Shown piece after piece: positions 40,601-55,600 of a stretch of DNA of 64,000 nt. Numbering within the stretch: the first letter of the stretch is position 1; each line of letters opens with the position of its first letter. The notes under the pieces were generated by a model. It was not told the origin of the DNA. It saw only the letters and a program-made list of their open reading frames with translations, and ran no database searches. A program made the position numbers and the translations under genes. This stretch comes from Mycteria americana (Eukaryota > Chordata > Aves > Ciconiiformes > Ciconiidae): positions 52,029,001 to 52,093,000 of the forward strand of contig NC_134371.1 in NCBI RefSeq assembly GCF_035582795.1, given 5' to 3'.

Positions 40601-43600
40601 TCCCTCAAAACCACAGCAGCTATCCCTTACATTATTCAGATCCTTGCCATCATATTTGACCATTATCACCTTACTGCTTTATTACACGCTCTCTTTCAAA
40701 CTATCTGCATCCACCTGTTGCCACTCCTCATGCATTATACTGAATAAGACTGTGGCAAAGCCCACATAATTCTGTTTGTCAGGTACCCAGCACAATGTTA
40801 TCTTACTTTCTGACAAGGCTACCTGGATAGCAAACATAAATAAGATTTGGTATCTCCCACTTTGCTTACATTCTACATCATATCAGAAATGAAGAAAGGA
40901 ATCCCAACCAGGTACAGAAAAAGCGTGAAAACTAATCGTTTTAATCCAAACATTTTATCAAAGAAGTATGAAAGGAGAAAAGGACAAGCAGAGCTCCACA
41001 GTACACACTTTCACATAAAAAGCATTACTCACCTTCCATTATATCTTTTTCAGCAGCTTGGGCATTTTCTGTTTGGTTACTTGTCTGTTGCTTACGCATA
41101 GCTGTCTTCTTGAATTTATTCACCATACACTCCTACAGAGAATCAGAAAAAAAAAAAAACCCTGTAAGACGTTTGATGTACGATTGTTTATATTCCAACA
41201 GGCACCTATACTTAAAATGTTACTCAGAATAGCTCTGTAATAAATAGCAATTAATTGCCGTTACTTCTTAAGGCACTACTTTTAACTGTAAAAGTAACAC
41301 TATTTTACAGACTCTGAATTTGCTTCAACTTTTAGTAATACATGCTGTGTCAAAAGTCATCTGCAAAAGGAATAACGATGATAAATTAAGCATATTTTGA
41401 AGATAAATGGTAAATCGTAACTACATTCTAACATAAGTATTATATAAATCAACAACCAGTTGTCTTACATGAAGAAATTCCATCACTACTTTGTCAAATT
41501 TGGTTTGCTTCTGGATATGATCCAATGTTTCCTGGTGAGCTGCACTCTCCAGATGTGACTCAATTTCTTTTTCTTCAAATGTTCGAAATTTGCAAAATGA
41601 GCAAGTAAATGCCATTCTATCAAGAGAAATACATTAAATAGCATTACCATTAAAGAAACATTCTTCCCTCTGTCCTCAAATCTATGAGGACTTGACAAAC
41701 CTAATCAGAAAACGAAGGGGAAAAGCATTCTTTAAAGAAGGCTAAGTGAAAAAGAAAAAAAAGAAAAAAAAAATCCAGTATTTTACCACTATGAAGGGTA
41801 ACCGTTACAAGAACCAAATATAAATCCGGCCTGTCTCAGAGTAATGAATTATCTATGCAGAAGATGAAAACTGCTGAAATCAGAAGCTAGCCATTTAAAA
41901 GCCACATTATCCTGTGATTATATCTATCACAGCTCTCTAGTTTGTGTCACCTTTTGTAGTACTCTCCATAGTCAAGCCAGTCCACAATTTCATAATTACA
42001 AATAGTCAAAAGAATTCATTTAAAGCTCTTTTTCCATACAAAAACTATATAATATTTATAAGGAAATATGGCCTCCTCAATACAATGAGGAAAAAGCACT
42101 AATGCTATGATCACATACTGCGCTGACATAGAACAATTTTGAACAGTGCTGGCCATTAACCTGCTTCACTGTGGCAAGACTAAGAAAAGTTACGGAACTA
42201 TCTACTTATTTTTGCTATAATATAGCTCACCATACATAGAAAACCAGAATAAAGTCAATTTCTAACAGCTTGTTAAGTCAGCATGAATATATATTTAACT
42301 GAAATATATACTTCGAAAGCAGTACCATTCTAAGCTGCTTCTCAAGTGTGCATTGATGCACTTGTGGGGGAGAAGGGGTTAGGAAATTGTGTATTTTCTG
42401 ACACAGCAGAGGTCCAGCAAAACATCCAGTCTTCTAAGCCACAGGATTTGGGTTCTGGGTTTTGGTTTGGTTTGTTTGGGTTAGGGTTTTTTGGTTTTGT
42501 TTTTTTTTTGGGGTGGGGGGGGTGGGGGGGTGGGGGTGGCAAGTGGCGGGGGGGGTTTAGTTGTTTCTTCATTGTATTTTATTTTCCTAAAATCAGTCCA
42601 AACGGTCTTTCAGGAAAGACAACATATTCTTACAGAAGGATAAAGGGGAAGAAAAACACTGCACACAAGACAAAAATTATAGCACAAACCTGTATCCATC
42701 ACCGTATTTTTCACTGTTTTTTTCCCTTCTACGCCTTTGCTTCTCTCTCCTGGCCTCAATTCGCCGCTTTTCTTCTTCCTCACTTTTAACTTCTCCTTTG
42801 CCATCTTAACATACAGTAGAAAGATTTTAAAATGTTATGGTCCATTGGGAAAAAAAAAAAAAAAAAAAAAAAAAAACAAACCAAAATAAAACACCAAACA
42901 CCAAACCCAGTAAAAGTATGTCTTCCCTGTCTCCTCCACAAACACCTCAAAATGCAAAGAAAGACCCTACACCAAAGCAGTTCAATGGCTTATTTAAATG
43001 CCATAGAAGTTTTGTTTTGTTTTCTTCCTCTAAAGACAACCAATTTAAACATTTGCTTCCAACAATGCAAACTTAGTAGTTTAGGGGTTACACTCTAGAT
43101 TACACTCATAAAAGTAAGGAAATTCAGAGTTAAAGCAAACCCTACACTGTTATGCCTAGTTATTAAAGGCCTCTTCAAGTAAGTGACCAGGAAAGGGTAC
43201 TGGGGGTGCCTGGGGAGAAACATGTTATTTAAAACTCTCCATGGTTTTACAACACCATTGCTACAATCCCCTTACATAAAAAGAAACTATCTAAACCCAT
43301 CCTCTTCCGCTGAGAAGGCAGTTTCCAAAACCAAACGCAAAGGTTCTCATAAAGGAGACAAGGCAGTGTTACATTAAGGTATGGTACCCAACCTGAACTT
43401 CAACAACTTCATTATTTTTCCCCACTAGACTTCACTTGATTTCACAGAAAAACATTCCAAAGATTTTCAGCTGAAGAAAAAACCAGTGAAGGAAGAACCA
43501 GCTGAAGGGGGGGGGGGGGGAAACAAACACAAAAAACCCACCACCAACCACACAACAAAAAACCCAACCAAACTTTCACAGAACTTCATTAAATTATCAC

Positions 43601-46600
43601 CTGGCATGTAAGTAAGAGTGCAAACAAATAAATGACTAGAAATTAGTTTTGCAACATTAAAGACTTCTAAGGACAATGACTTTTTGCATAAGTGTACTTA
43701 TGCTTGCCTTTCCTATGTCTGCTTTAAAAGCCTATGGACAAAGGGAAACAATTAGAATATTATTCAGAGAGTAGTTTTAAAGCAGGAAAAAGAGGATCAC
43801 TTAGTTTTCTTTTGCAGTTCAACCTTAGAAGAGAGGTCAGCCTCCATGAAATTTGCCTCCATCCAAACAGCATCAGAAAGGAACATACAGCAGCATAATG
43901 GGGGAAAAAAAAAAAAAAAAAAAAAAAGGACTTGCAAAAAGCTCTGTGGGTCTAGAAGTGTCACTGAGTACTGAAAACATTTCCACCGACTAACAGCTTA
44001 CACTTCATTCCTGATTACCCCAAGGTTTTTCATTTTGTAGCAGAGTTTCAGAAATTACTCTGATCTGTAGAAGAGAAAAACTCCTATCCAAAAGCTGTGT
44101 TTTTTTTTTTTAATTCAATGTGAAAACAAAAAAACAACCACCCACCCACAGAGGCAATTCCCATTACTGATCTCAGGATTTAAGATTCACTTAGTGCCTT
44201 ACCACCAACCCTGGAAACATGCAACTGATCACTTGTTTTACTGTTGTAAAAATAATCTAGTATGACATTCTGTGGAGTGAAATGGCCTATATCTTACCCC
44301 TCAAGCTCATGAATTCAAGTGCCTGTCCTGTTACAGGCTGGGAAATGGAAGCCTGAATCTACATATAAACTGCGACTCTACAGTGGGGCTCCCACTTTCC
44401 TTCAGTGCACTTATGCAAACTTTTAAAAATGAAAAAAATACACAATTAAAAAATAAAAAAATTAAAAAACTTACTACTATTTCAAGAAAAGAAACTCTAA
44501 TCAGTTGGCTGCAAACTTCCAGCACTCCTTACCATCAGATTAGACTACATACGCAATAGGGCGGCACACAAGGGAAAGGGGACTAAAAAGTTTCAGCCTT
44601 AAAACTGGATTTCTTTGTGTATGTGTTTGAAATCACTACAGTTAATATACACTTTAAGTGATTTTATGTAAACTAATAATTAACCTGTTTCATTAAGACT
44701 GCACATGAAATAGACCCCATGTTCTTGAGAGCACCTCTCCGAGTTAACTAAATCCACTTTATAAAAGTGACTCACCTAGGATTTAAGGGTGAGGTTGATC
44801 AGCTAGTGGGATAAATAATAGGATATGGGTGAGGAACTGGTGGGATAAACAACATTTAAGCAATGGAATGGCAGTAAGTATAGAAGACCATTTACATTAA
44901 TTTCACAAAAATTAAAACAAGTCAGACAACAACATACAGAGATGATCAGAAAGCAGAGAGACAATAAGCATGTAAAGAACAAAACAAGTGATGGATGGAT
45001 GTTACAAACAATCACCTTCTCCATGGCCTAAATTTATAAACTCTTAAAAAAAAAAAAAAAGTCATGCTACTCAATAACTATTAGAGGTTATACATACAGG
45101 CTTACTAAATCTATTCACTCCAAGTCACACAAATACAATACTTACAATACCTTACCTGACCAAGCAAACTGACTTACCTCCAAAAGTCTGATATCCAAGA
45201 TCATAAGCATCTCTTGTAAAGTCTTCATATATAACAACTGCACCACTTGTGTCCACTTCAATTTCCTAAAGTCAAATCCATACATTTTGTAAGAAAAAAC
45301 CCCAACTAAATAATGCCACTCTAAATCCAGAAAAAGACAGCGCAAATTACTTTATTTCCAATAAAGTGTTACTTGCTATTTTTATCAAATATGACAATGG
45401 AAGAAAGTGAATTGAGTATCTAGTTAGACTCAGTGCACAAACACTTCAAGCTATGCATTTCTCCTTAATGTCTTGAAGTCTTTGTGAATTAGTTTCAAAA
45501 TCAAAAGTCTCACTGTCTTCTACATAAATATTCTGACTTCCAATTCAGACTTTTAAATACTTAGTTGAGAATATGTTAATACCTCCACTCAAAAAGAAGG
45601 AAAATATCATTCCAGTCTTTCAACATGGAACCAGGATATATATACACGCTTAGCTTACTAATCACATCCTTACATATTGTTGCAACTGATCTTTCTGTAG
45701 GTGGGAACTAATCTTTGTACCCTATCAGAGAACACCCATTAACACTGGTTTGTTTTTTATTTACTCTCTTCTCCTTGATGCGTCTTATGTCTTATCCATT
45801 CTTCCTCACTGCTGTTTAGTAATCTCCCTGTCATTTTGTACTTAACTTCTCAATCCACCCAAGCAGGTCCCAGGTGTATGAATTCAAGCTGACTACCTAT
45901 GACAACACGAGAAGTGCTCACATGGCAGCTCTCCATGCATTACAACAATAGGTAGGGTCTACAAATACACTTTAAAATTCATTTTACAGGCTATCTACAA
46001 AGGCTATATCTTTCATTTGAAATCATTAAGAATTTCAGACTGCCACCAAAATAAGACAGTTTTAGATAAAGTGAAGAAAAAAAATTAAGTTTAGAAAAAC
46101 TTATATAGTTAAGTGCTTAATTTTTATAAAACTCTAGCTTAATAATTATTCATCTTGAGGTATACTGTAAAACTTCCGAAAAAATCACAAACATTTTCCA
46201 ATTCTGGGAATCTTTACCTCTATAGTAGAATCCTGGAAAGACGTCTTCATGTCTATGAACGTAAAATGAGGAAGAAATAAATAGTGCAAAAGTGCTCTCA
46301 CTGTCAATTCATTTTAAGGCAATAAGATATTTAGGAAAAAAAATTCAGCTTGATATGCAGCTAGGACAGTCTATATATACAATTTATCATAGTTTAGTAA
46401 TAATACTAAATGTAAAATCAGTTATCCTTAGGAATATAAACAGTCTTTTAGAAGCAATCACCTATATCTAACTCCACAAAACAAGAAAGTCAAGACTGAA
46501 AGGACAATATAATTTTGAGATATATTTTCATACATACATTGCATACACCGATTGCATCCGATTTTCTGTTAGTTGTTACCCACTTTTTTGTTTTCAACTA

Positions 46601-49600
46601 CATTTCAACTACATTTCAACTTCCCCCCAGTCTCAGAGCCACAGGACAGGTTGATTAAAAGTGCATTCTAGTAGGCACTATCTACTCCACTTCTTAAACT
46701 AACTTCAATACTATGTAGTACATTGGTCCTTGGATGGTGGAAATCAGTGAGGGGGAACAGATATTAAACTAGAAGTGCTCTGTCTGAAGGTAGTGTAGAA
46801 AAGGAGAGCCTACAAAAGTACTGAAAGAAGAAGAGCTAAGAGGGAGACCTTTGAGGTGCAAGTCTTTGACACACATGGATGTGTATTTTACAGATCCATT
46901 TCATCACAACAAAGCTGGCGAGTCCAGCAGTAACATTCCCTATACAAAAGGCAGAGGAACATGTTCCAGTGCCTGAAATTTTTACAGTATTCTTGATGTT
47001 AAAGTTAAGGGAACAGTTTTGTAATACACAGTAGTGTAACTGGAATTACAAAATCAAAAATAAAATTTTCATGTGGAAGTTTCTGTCAAGTCTGTGCATT
47101 TACCTTGCAAGCTTTGAGCTAAAGTAATTTTAAATGTTTTTCAGGTGTGATTTGAAGCCAAACTATATAAAACACTGCAGATCCAAATTTCTGAGGAAAT
47201 TACAAGCACGAAAAACTAAAGTTTGACTGCTGTACATGCCATTCATAATATTTAATACCCAAGTTTACATTCCCTCAAAGCAAGTAATTTATTCAAACCT
47301 CATTACCGTTTTTTTTTCCCTCCAGCTTTGCCTGCAATATCAAAATTATGAGAGTTGTAGCACATCTTTAGGGAATCTAAACAAACCAAGCACCACTAAA
47401 ACTAGAAATACAAATTGCAAAGTATATCTATCATATTTCCAGTTCTTCTCTTCATTACGGCATTTCATTTACAAGAAGGAGCAATTTCTCTCTGCCTTTC
47501 ACAAATTATTCTGTAACAATTTTTGCTGTTTTCTCAGTTTGCCTCCCTTTCCCTCTCCTCCTCACCCACACCTTTTGCCTTTATTTTAGCTGCATTGCAG
47601 TTGATGCACTACTTTTTATATCCATCAAAGTATTTGGACAGCAGTGTGCAGGCTCATGTAAGAGCACATGTTAATATTTTTCAGGCATTGTCACTTAAGG
47701 CAACCTGAAATTATTTTCAGTGGTGAAAATTTGCCTCCAGAAAGTATCATTATAAAGTCCGAATGAAATAGTCTTCGGCAGTATATATTTAAACACATCA
47801 AAATACTCAATTTCATTCAGCAAATTATCTTTGCAGTAGAAGAGTTCGAAGAGTAAATTCATAGAATCTGTTGTGGAGTACTTCAAAGGTAGAAAATGAA
47901 GAATTACAAAACAGCACATACAGCCCTTTTTCTGAATATTAAAACTAAATAATTCTCAATGAATAAAAAGAATCAGTAATTTTAACTTAAGAATTTTGGC
48001 ACTTGTTACTTACTAGGTGATTTTTTCTGGCTCAGCTTCAAAATAGGTTTTGTCATTTTGGGTTTCTTGATAAATGTCCCACCAGGTTTGTTATATGGCT
48101 GTGGTATCATTTTTCTTTTTATTCCTCTTGCAGCAACTGCTGCAGGACTGGGTTTGTTATGATAGTCAACAACGATTCCAGGTCTGTGCATTCCTCCAAA
48201 GTCTCCCATATGCTGAAAATTTGTGAAATTAAGAGAAAGGTATTAGTATATGAAATCAATAGAAATAAAACAATTACTTGGTACAATAAAACTGTGAACT
48301 AAGTAAAATCTGCGTTCTAGAGCAAAATGCAGGGGAAATTTAAGCTCCCAGTTTGATGTTGTGTTGTGCAATGGCTTTGTGGGCGTTTGTCCAGTAGAAT
48401 GAATAGGTAGGTATAAACTGTGTTTCTGCTTATTCAGAACCATTGTCCAGACAATGAACATGTCTATCAGAGTTCATATCTCAGCCTAACATCTTGGCTC
48501 CTCTCTTCAGATTCTCTAGATGATGAATGACTTCTCCCTCTGGGAAAAAAACAGAGCTAACCAATCCAGTTTTCAACACTGTAGTCAGCAGTCATTAAAA
48601 AAAAAAAACAAAACCCAAACAAAAAAACCCACCAAACCAACCACCCAAAACTCAAACTTCTTCATGCCAAATGATTAACAGTGATTTGAAAACTGAGTAA
48701 AGACGGTTGTCCAGTATGGAACAGCAATGAATTGAAGGAAGCTCATTCTTTCTTTTACTTATCATTCCACTGAATTCAATAAATTCAGAATTTAAAAGTT
48801 GGGCCTGGAGGGAGCGATACAAAAACATGGCAGCAATAGGAATGAAAATTCAGTTGAAAGACTAAACCTTTTATTATTTCTAAAATGATGTACATGTGTG
48901 GACACTTGTTTATGAAAGCTACCTCTCTGAAGGCATGGAATAAATGAGTAATCTGAAGAGGGAGAATTTAGGTAGCTGCAATATTTTCAAAAGCGCTAAC
49001 ATACTTCTTAATATTAACTCAATTATTTGATTAATAAAGGGCAGAAGAGAGCCCACTGACTGGATGGGTGACTTGGATAAGCAGAAATATTTGTATCGCC
49101 ATGAGAAGAGAATTAGTATTACACTATCAAAGTTAAAAGAACATAAACATAACTTCAACATACATCGTGAAAAGTATGAATATTTTAAGCAAATTTTAAA
49201 TGACAGACAGAATGTACCAAAACAGGCACTTTTCTTAATCAGAAATCCATGCACAAGATCTCCATGTTAATTTATTTAGTTGAGATAGTTATAGAACTAC
49301 CTAGCATGTACATTTATACTGTACACATATAAATTTGACATGAAGTATGCACTTGGATAATTTCAAGTATTTTTTTTTTTTAAACAGACAGTCTATCTAT
49401 TAAAGGTGCAATGCATTTTACATATGGTAAGTAGTTTAGCCTTTACATTCTCCTTTATTACATAAAAGACTAAAAAGATAAATTTCAAAAGCAAAACAAA
49501 AAAGAAATAAGGCTACTTGGTTGTAACTCTGCAGAAAACTTTCAGATCTAAATGAATTCTGAAAGGATGGCATCCAAGCTTAAGAACCTACCACTTTCAG

Positions 49601-52600
49601 CTTCACAAGCAGAGAAACAAAGAATAGAATCTATTTCTCATACCATGCTACATGCCAGCTGGCAGCCATGTGCAAATCTGAGCTAAAATTTGAATATGAC
49701 AACTATACTACTCAAGAATGCTGCAAAGTAGACTTTCTGGAACAAAACCACCACACAATTAGGCATGTAAAAGACCCAGTAAAAAATAATCTTCCTCTAC
49801 ACTTCAAGCTACAAACAAGTTGTATGGTTTAATATTAAATAATTGCTTCCCAAAGAAATATGGCACACTTAAGAATTTTAAAAGATAAGTTACACCTAGA
49901 TGCATAGGCAGAAAAGTGTTCACTGAACTCTTCATGCTTTAAAAAAAAACATAATCAGAATTGGGATATAAAACCAAGATAAAGGGACACCATCAACTTA
50001 AAGTTAGTACTTCTGTCAGGATTTTTTTTTATTCTCTTCTGTTGTATTTTTTTCCCCTAGTTCATTTAACATCAAGCATTACTTCTCCAAACTGTGATAC
50101 ATTATTTTGCATACAGTTAATCTTGCTGTTTCTTGGACATACAGTTTTTAGATCCTACACCGGAAAGTAATCCACTGAAAAGGAGTTAGAATATAAGTCT
50201 TCAAAACAAAACGAATACAAGTAACAGGACCAGGCACACTATCTGGAAATTAATCTCAATTCTGTGAAAGGACCTGATTTCAAGTTGATGATGCCCCTTT
50301 ACCCATGCTTTAATTTTGAAAAAGAATCACTGTAACTGCTAACCACCCACTTTTGCCATTTCCTCCCCATCACCCTTCCAATACACAAGTCAGAGTAAGA
50401 ATTAAGTTTAAAAGAGACTTGATGTTTGATAAAGCATGTGTTCAACATATTAAAGAATTAGCTAAACTTTTACCTTTACAGGAAACAAAAACTACTCTAG
50501 CATTCACAACCTGGGTTTTATTTTTTGCTTATACATTGCACCTTTAACCTACTCAAAACTTCAAAAGACTTTGAATTAAACTTTTACAATATTCAGGAAT
50601 TTCCCCACCAGCAGCAAAGATGCTAGTGTTTACAAGGAAAAATGCAAGTCCTTTTAATCCCTTTTAGACCAAACCTATTACTTTTATCTTCACCTTTCAA
50701 ACAAAAGGAGAGATTTAACAAACCTTATCAACTAGATCAACTAGTCTTCTATTACTCATTACTTTCAACAGAAAGAGGGACTGGGTTCTACTTGAAGACA
50801 GCTTCAAGGGGGTAAACAACATTGTCAACCATGATAGTTTGCTTGGACAAAAAACCCACACTGTACTGAACAGTGCATTCATTTTAAAGCAGTGGTCTTG
50901 AAAGGGTTTAAAAGAGTGTCTAGTGAAAAGAATCTGAAAAGATTCTGTACTTACTCCTCGGCCTCGGCCTCTGCCTGTTGATGGTCCTCCAAAAGCATCA
51001 TAGTTTCTGCTTCCAAATCCACTTTCAGGATAAGCAGGCGTTCCTCTCCCCCGAGAGCCTACAGGTGCAGGCTTCATATGGGGTGAAGAAAAACTGCTGT
51101 AGGAAGAGTAACTCTCTCTTCCTCTGTCCTCCATAAACCCAGGCCTCAATTTTGAACGGGAGTAAGGTGCTTCCCAGCTAGACCCGCCCTGGTTTCTACC
51201 TCCGAAAGAGTCAAGGCTATTCCGGTAGGAGTTGTCAAATCGACCACCATAACTACCTCCGAAGCGGCTTTGTTCGGGTTCATTATAACCATAGCCAGAT
51301 CTGTACAGATCTCGCCCACCCAGAGAAGACCCGGAGTCGTAAGACTCATAAGGTCCAAACCTGGAAAAGTTGCACAGTGAGGAGAAAAAAAAGTAAGCTT
51401 ACTAATGTTATACATTTCAAAAGACAAGTTATCAGTTGACATTTATCAACTAAAATCAATTTATTACTATACTGGTCCGTACAGTTGTGTTATTGTTTAA
51501 TCTTGATTAGGGCTGGGCAAATCACACTATGACCAGATAGAAAGCTATCTGAGCCATTTTTGCTACAAACAATTCTAAAGTTCAGTATACCTGAACTTTG
51601 GTTACTTAAAATTTTCAGCAACATTTATTTACTAAAACATTATTAGAGCCCAGCCCTAGTCTCATGAAAATAATCACCTGCAGACATTCATAAACTAGTC
51701 AAACTCTCCTTTCTTCAAAATCATGCCCTTGTATTCTAACAGTTAAATAACAGTTAAAAGGCGGCTTAGTTCTGAACTGAGGGGAAGAAAAAAAAAAAAA
51801 AAAAAATCTTTTTTTTAGTGGTACAGTTGTGAGTCTTAAGCACCCCACAGTTCTAATTTTAAAGGAAAAATACACGTGCTCTTCCACTCATATTTGTACT
51901 TTTTGGAATTTTCACCCCTGTAAAATTCAGTCTCCCAATCAAAGAGTTCATGATCTTCAGTGTATCCATCTTTCACTTGCAGACCATTAAGTCTAGCAAC
52001 TCAGGATTTTGAAAGTCTACCCAATGCATGCACAGTGGACACGAAAACAGTCCTTGGAATTTCAGAGTAGAGTAACAAGGAGCTAAAATCTTTAGTTATT
52101 TACCAAGAGTTTGCTTTGCCTGCGGGGGGGGGGGGGGGGAAGGGTCAGGCTAGAAATCATCAGTATTTGTAACCACTTGGAAGGGAAACACATTAGTGTC
52201 CCTGCAGGGTTATAATAGGGTGATTCAACAGGAGTTGGGAAAGACAACCCCTTAGACTGACAAAATACAGACTAGAACAGACTCAAAATTACTAGCTGTA
52301 TCAATAGTAAATTGAATGCCTTCATTTTAAAATATGTTAGTCTCAGAAGACCCAAAGCTACACAGAAAATGACACTATCTACAGAAAGAGCCCATGCACA
52401 GTATTAACGTTACATGGCAAGAGACATTTCGGTGTTCAAGTAGTCATTCAACCTCAATCATATGCAGATTACTATATGGTAGGTACAGCTCATTCCTGAA
52501 TCTCTGCTCAGACTTTTAAGTCAATCTTAGTGTTCATCATTAAACATATTATACTTAACTAAAATGTTTAACAGAACCGTGCAGCAAAACACAACACTTC

Positions 52601-55600
52601 TCCAGCCTCCCTACTTAGAACTGTCCTTGCCCAGTGGCACCACAGTGACTACAGACAAGAATCATAGTCTGGCTACAGCCAGACAAGAATTCAAGGGCGC
52701 ACACAAGAAAACCATCAGATTATCTAAGTTTTCTTCGCATTTTATTTCCTCCAAGATAGAATCACTACTCTGAAAAGCATGCTTCTTTGAATATGATATT
52801 AAGACCTAAGTCAAATCAGCTGCTCCCTACTGTTTTTATCTGAAAGAGCAACAGTAATAGTATCCTAGCATTAAATACACAACTTTAAGACCACTGCATC
52901 AGAATTTTTATTTTTAGACCAATCCATCTTACAAAGCAGCCCAGAACATGCACACAGTTTTGAGTGTAATCAGTACCTGCCAATGAAATAATCTGGACAT
53001 GACTTTCAGATTCAATACCAAGATCATTTGAGCACTGCACATTCAAACCAAAGTACACATACCCTAAATGTTCCTTGAAAACGGAATGTTGATAGATTCG
53101 GTCTAAGGCACTAAACCAGTTAGGTCTAGTCTGCTATGTCAGAAATGATATGTCAGGCCAATCAGCTACAAATTGCCAGCCATTACTGAAAAATAAAACT
53201 TTCTCCATTTTCATTCAAAGACGCATTGTTTCACTCTCAAACTTTTCCACAAAAATGCTGATTATTACAAGAATCTAGCTCTTACAGTTTAGTATTTATT
53301 GAACATGAAGACTCAGAACAAAAATGTTCATACAAAATCGTAACAACATGCCTCAGGAACACTTAAGTTAGAAGACAGAATGATTTAAACTTAAATTGGA
53401 TTTGATCAATTCTTGGGACAACTGAAGGATTATTTTACCTGTTACCACCACCACCACCTCCTCCGCCTCCACCTCCATGACTCTCCATCCCATAGGATTG
53501 GTTAAGGTAAGAGTCCATGGATCGTGGGCCACCATAGCCTCCATGCCCATAATCACGGTCCATGTCTAAAAAAAGAGCAGAAAAATGTTTATAAAGAAAG
53601 CAAGCAAGAAGTCTTATAAGTCATCTAGTTTAAATTCTTAAGTAAAAAGTTTACTCTTTGCCACAGTGCTTACAAACAAAATACAAAACTGCCAGTTGCA
53701 AACCCATTTCGACACTGTGCTTAGGGAAGCCACGTGTCATTATCTGAGTACCTCTTAACTGAAATCCAGTTCATATTTTTTCCCAGTAGTGGATAACTCG
53801 GGATTAATGTTCCATCAGTTGGAATTCAGACGCAAGTTAAATTAAGAGAATTAAATGGAGAAGCCCGATGTAGAATATGTCAGAAGTTAGTGGAGAATTA
53901 AGACCACTTCCCTCCCTTTAATAAGACACACAGCCCACAGGCATCTGCCTTCTCTACCCAATGCCACAAGAAACCTTCACTCACATTGACAGAGACCTTG
54001 GGTCAAGGTTACGAGCTGTCATGCTGCAGTGCAAACTCTATAGACAGGCTACAGTCAAACAAAAGAATTTTCTCCAATCTAGTACAAACAAATATCCACC
54101 CAAAACAGCACTGAGTTGCAGTTCACTAACTGCACTAAGATGTTGGTACTTCATAGCTGAACTGATGTCACTTCATGACATCTTTGCATCTTGTAATGAA
54201 GTCTGGCAAAAGAATCAACTTCTTCCTCAACATTGGAAGTCCTATGTAAAAGTTCTGGTTAAATAACCACTCATAAATTCAAAGCACTAAAACAGTGTCA
54301 CAGATCTGCATAACGAGTATGATCCACTGTCTTCCTGTAGCATACACAATTTGCACTTCACTGGCATTCCAGTGACCAGAACTGCTTCCAGGTACCAACC
54401 AACACTAACTTTTGGATAATACAAAGAAAGCCTGGCAAGTCAAGCCTCATAGAAAAGGTAACACAGAGAAGGAAGACACAGTGAACACAGGAAGGATAAA
54501 AATATAACCACACGAAGACTCGTCCACTCTAACAAGAGAGAGTATTTTATACATTTCAAAATCTTCAAGTTTAAACCACCGACTTTTCCAGATGGTAACA
54601 GGACAGTAAGCTTACTTGAAGTCATAAGAAATTCTCCAGTTTAAAAAAACATAGTAATTCTCTGTGCATATCATTTCATGAAAATAACTGTAGTGATGAA
54701 AATAAGTATATATACTATTTCCTGTTTGCACCTGCTTCTTGTTAGCAGCAGGCAGCCACTGTAATTTACTTTCTTATATCTGTCAACAAGAATTCTGTAA
54801 ATGGTACTCAGCTGACTGTATCACTTTTACACAGATGTTCTTAGCATGCCTGAATAGACATTCCAACAAATGATCTCCTGCTGATTTTTTTTTCTTCTAA
54901 TGATCATAGGTACTTTCTAAACAATTAAAGATCATACTTCTGAAACAAAAAAACTTTGAACATGGAAGTCACATGGCACCTTTCCATATTCCAAACAATA
55001 AAGATTCTGCAGCAAAGCACAAAAAAAGCTATTCAAAATACTAATCATGTAGTACCACACAGCATAAACTTAAACTGCAAAAAGTTACTCTTTAAAGAAA
55101 TGGCTGAGCCTTCTAACAGAAGCATCTAATATTCCTCTCTGTTGTGACCGAATGATCTACCACCTAATCCAGTGGAATACCCTCAAGACTGCCTACATAA
55201 AGATGCAGGCCAGTAAAAAGAGTAAGGTAATCAATAAAATAAACTCAGTTTCACAAAAATTAAGGTTAGATGGTCTCATGGTCAATCTTGGATCCAAGGT
55301 GTTGGTTTTTTTTTTTTTAAAAATACAGTGTATCTAATCAAAAGACATTGACATACTGAAAACTGAAATATCTAACCTGAAAGGACCCAATAGTTTACCT
55401 TAGTTTCACTTGCTCCCTATTACCTACAGACCCTGAGATGGCACAAAAGTAATTATGTTAAGAGTTGAAGAGGTGAATCAAATCATTCAACAAGGAAGAA
55501 CACAACATACTGTCAAGATCCCTGCTACTGCAATCCAATTCTATTACAGCACAGTAAGTAGTGACCAGTGTTGTCCATATGCCAGAAGTTCACTAGTGGA

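Larger units (their letters stand above)
51361..53438 (-). other. ZNF326 intron between coding exons 3 and 4
   Basis: GT-AG intron of 2078 bases. Contains nested inverted repeats at 51508-51658, an A run at about 51788-51807 and a run of 16 G at 52124-52139. Confidence 0.9.

Noticed and set aside
42480-42487. GGTTAGGG-like telomere word
   Set aside because: Only a single TTAGGG occurs inside a generally G/T-rich tract; there is no tandem array, so it is not an interstitial telomere.
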